Shown here one piece after another: positions 51,560 through 52,612 of a stretch of DNA of 52,612 bases; the first letter of the stretch is position 1; the number at the start of each line of letters is the position of its first letter. The stretch is from Hyphomicrobiales bacterium (GTDB lineage Bacteria > Pseudomonadota > Alphaproteobacteria > Rhizobiales > Beijerinckiaceae), in assembly GCA_027487245.1 (NCBI GenBank), contig JAIYDY010000108.1:1-52612 (forward strand), given 5' to 3'. The notes below the pieces were generated by a model, which worked only from the letters and a program-made list of their open reading frames with translations, did not search any database and was not told the origin of the DNA. Position numbers and translations under genes: made by a program.

Positions 51560-52612
51560 TCAGTTCACGCTCGAGGCGCGCGCCTGCGCCGGGTTGGCTG
51601 TCGGTGTGGCCTGCGGAACCGGCGTGATGATGTCGCCCTCCCGAAGGAACGTTCCAGCGCGCGCCACGACGATGTCGCCTTCCTTCACGCCGTCCAGCAG
51701 CTCGATGCGCCCCTGGCCCGAAAGACCGATGCGCACCGGCCGGATATGCACGGTGTTGGCCTCGACCACCTGAACGGTGGCAAGGTCGCGGCGATAGTTG
51801 ACGGCGGACACGGGCACGGTAAGGCCCAAGCGCCGGTCGATCTCGATGAGGCCGCGCGCGAAAGCTCCAACCGAGCGTGCCGAGGCGGCTGGCAAGGCAA
51901 TGCGCACCTTGCCGAGGCGCGTCATGCGGTCAACCTCCGGCGAGATCAGGCGGATGGTGCCGGCCACCGGCTGGGCACTGCCCGCAAGCGTGACATCGAC
52001 CGGCCTTCCGATCGCGAGCCGCGGAATGTCGGCCTCGGGTACCTCCGCTTCCAGTTCCACAGCGGCATCGGCAATGATGCGGAACAGGGGTTCGGGTGCC
52101 GCCATCGCCGCAATCGCACCCTGCTTTGCATTGCGCCGGCTGATCAGCCCGGCGTGCGGGGCCTTGATCTCGCTGCGGGCGATGCGCAACTCTATTTCCC
52201 GGCGCTGGGCCTCGGACGAAGCCTGCTCGGCTTCGGCAATGGCGAGGGACTGACGCACCGAGATCAGGCGGGCATCGGCGCTGCGCGAGGCAGACAGGCG
52301 CTGGTCGAACGTGTCGGCGCTGGTGATGCCGTCGCTGCGCAGGGCCTGGGCGCGGCTGAGCGCGTTGTTGGCCTGCACCTTGACGGCCTCGGCTTCCGTG
52401 ATCTGGGCTCGTGCCTGCGCAATCGTGGCCGTCACGCGCTGCAGCGCCGCAGTGTTCTGGGCCAGCGCCACATCGAGCGCGGCGCGATTGAGTCGGGCCA
52501 GCACCTGGCCGGCCTTCACCATGTCGCCCTCCTCGGCCAGGATCTCCTGCACGGCAAGGCCATCGACCTCGGGCACAACCAGCACCTCGTCACGCGCGAT
52601 GACGTTGCCCGA
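51560..52612 (-). CDS. RND efflux periplasmic adaptor subunit (5' end cut by window)
   Basis: At least 350 residues of an AcrA/MexA-type membrane fusion protein. The biotinyl-lipoyl part reads PEVDGLAVQEILAEEGDMV and is followed by a coiled-coil hairpin (about 90 residues, with SADTFDQRLSASRSADARL). The second half-motif APHAGLISRRNAKQGAI and a beta-barrel ending in PVPQATPTANPA follow. The frame is open to the window edge at 52612 (SGNVIARDEVLVVP), so the GTG at 52585 is internal and the true start and lipobox or signal peptide lie outside. Confidence 0.9.
   Translation of the reverse strand, partial: SGNVIARDEVLVVPEVDGLAVQEILAEEGDMVKAGQVLARLNRAALDVALAQNTAALQRVTATIAQARAQITEAEAVKVQANNALSRAQALRSDGITSADTFDQRLSASRSADARLISVRQSLAIAEAEQASSEAQRREIELRIARSEIKAPHAGLISRRNAKQGAIAAMAAPEPLFRIIADAAVELEAEVPEADIPRLAIGRPVDVTLAGSAQPVAGTIRLISPEVDRMTRLGKVRIALPAASARSVGAFARGLIEIDRRLGLTVPVSAVNYRRDLATVQVVEANTVHIRPVRIGLSGQGRIELLDGVKEGDIVVARAGTFLREGDIITPVPQATPTANPAQARASSVN

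Overview
The window is about 52.6 kb of high-GC DNA with the gene content and order of an alphaproteobacterium, most likely order Hyphomicrobiales (Rhizobiales). This rests on cpdR beside an N-formylglutamate amidohydrolase gene and tRNA-Val(GAC), a DUF4164-zapA pair, a tkt-gap-pgk-fba cluster, a DUF2793 protein, and alpha-type promoters. The genus cannot be fixed from this sequence.

Layout. 1-5.3 kb (+): the end of an NMT1/THI5-like binding protein, then a close-packed run of a cytosine-deaminase-like amidohydrolase, an FAD-linked oxidase, two flavodoxin-fold oxidoreductases and a MarR regulator; this looks like an uptake and breakdown cluster for a nitrogen heterocycle. 5.3-7.6 kb (-): a chromate module, a rhodanese-ChrB fusion translationally coupled to ChrA, with its own promoter. 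7.7-10.7 kb: an EamA exporter, a probable small RNA with anti-Shine-Dalgarno loops, N-formylglutamate amidohydrolase, cpdR and tRNA-Val. 10.7-13.4 kb: surface polysaccharide genes (O-antigen ligase family, DegT-family aminotransferase). 13.4-30.6 kb (-): a giant 4573-residue RTX exoprotein followed by its type I secretion ABC transporter and membrane fusion protein; TolC is not in the window. 30.8-32.3 kb (-): an isolated DUF2793 tail-fibre-like gene with a strong promoter covered by an AT-rich inverted repeat.

32.4-42.5 kb (-): a housekeeping block, transcribed from tkt through gap, a small membrane protein, pgk, class II fba and a YjbR-like protein, then a BenE transporter, a diverged ThiE-like protein, a Sel1-repeat protein and a SuhB-type phosphatase. 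42.8-43.6 kb (+): DUF4164 and zapA. 43.6-44.5 kb (-): a CitE/HpcH-type lyase. 44.6-48.3 kb (+): a continuous DUF429 plus PLP-dehydratase reading frame, a Nudix hydrolase, and an SbtA-SbtB (bicarbonate transporter and PII-like regulator) pair. 48.4 kb to the end (-): an RND efflux pump and its adaptor, the adaptor cut by the window edge.

The parts that stand out are the RTX megaprotein, built by nested tandem duplications of three different ages; the DUF2793 gene with its promoter and operator; the anti-SD small RNA; the DUF429-dehydratase fusion; the SbtAB pair outside cyanobacteria; and a ThiE homologue that has lost the family's substrate-binding motifs. No transposase, integrase, CRISPR array or rRNA gene was seen.
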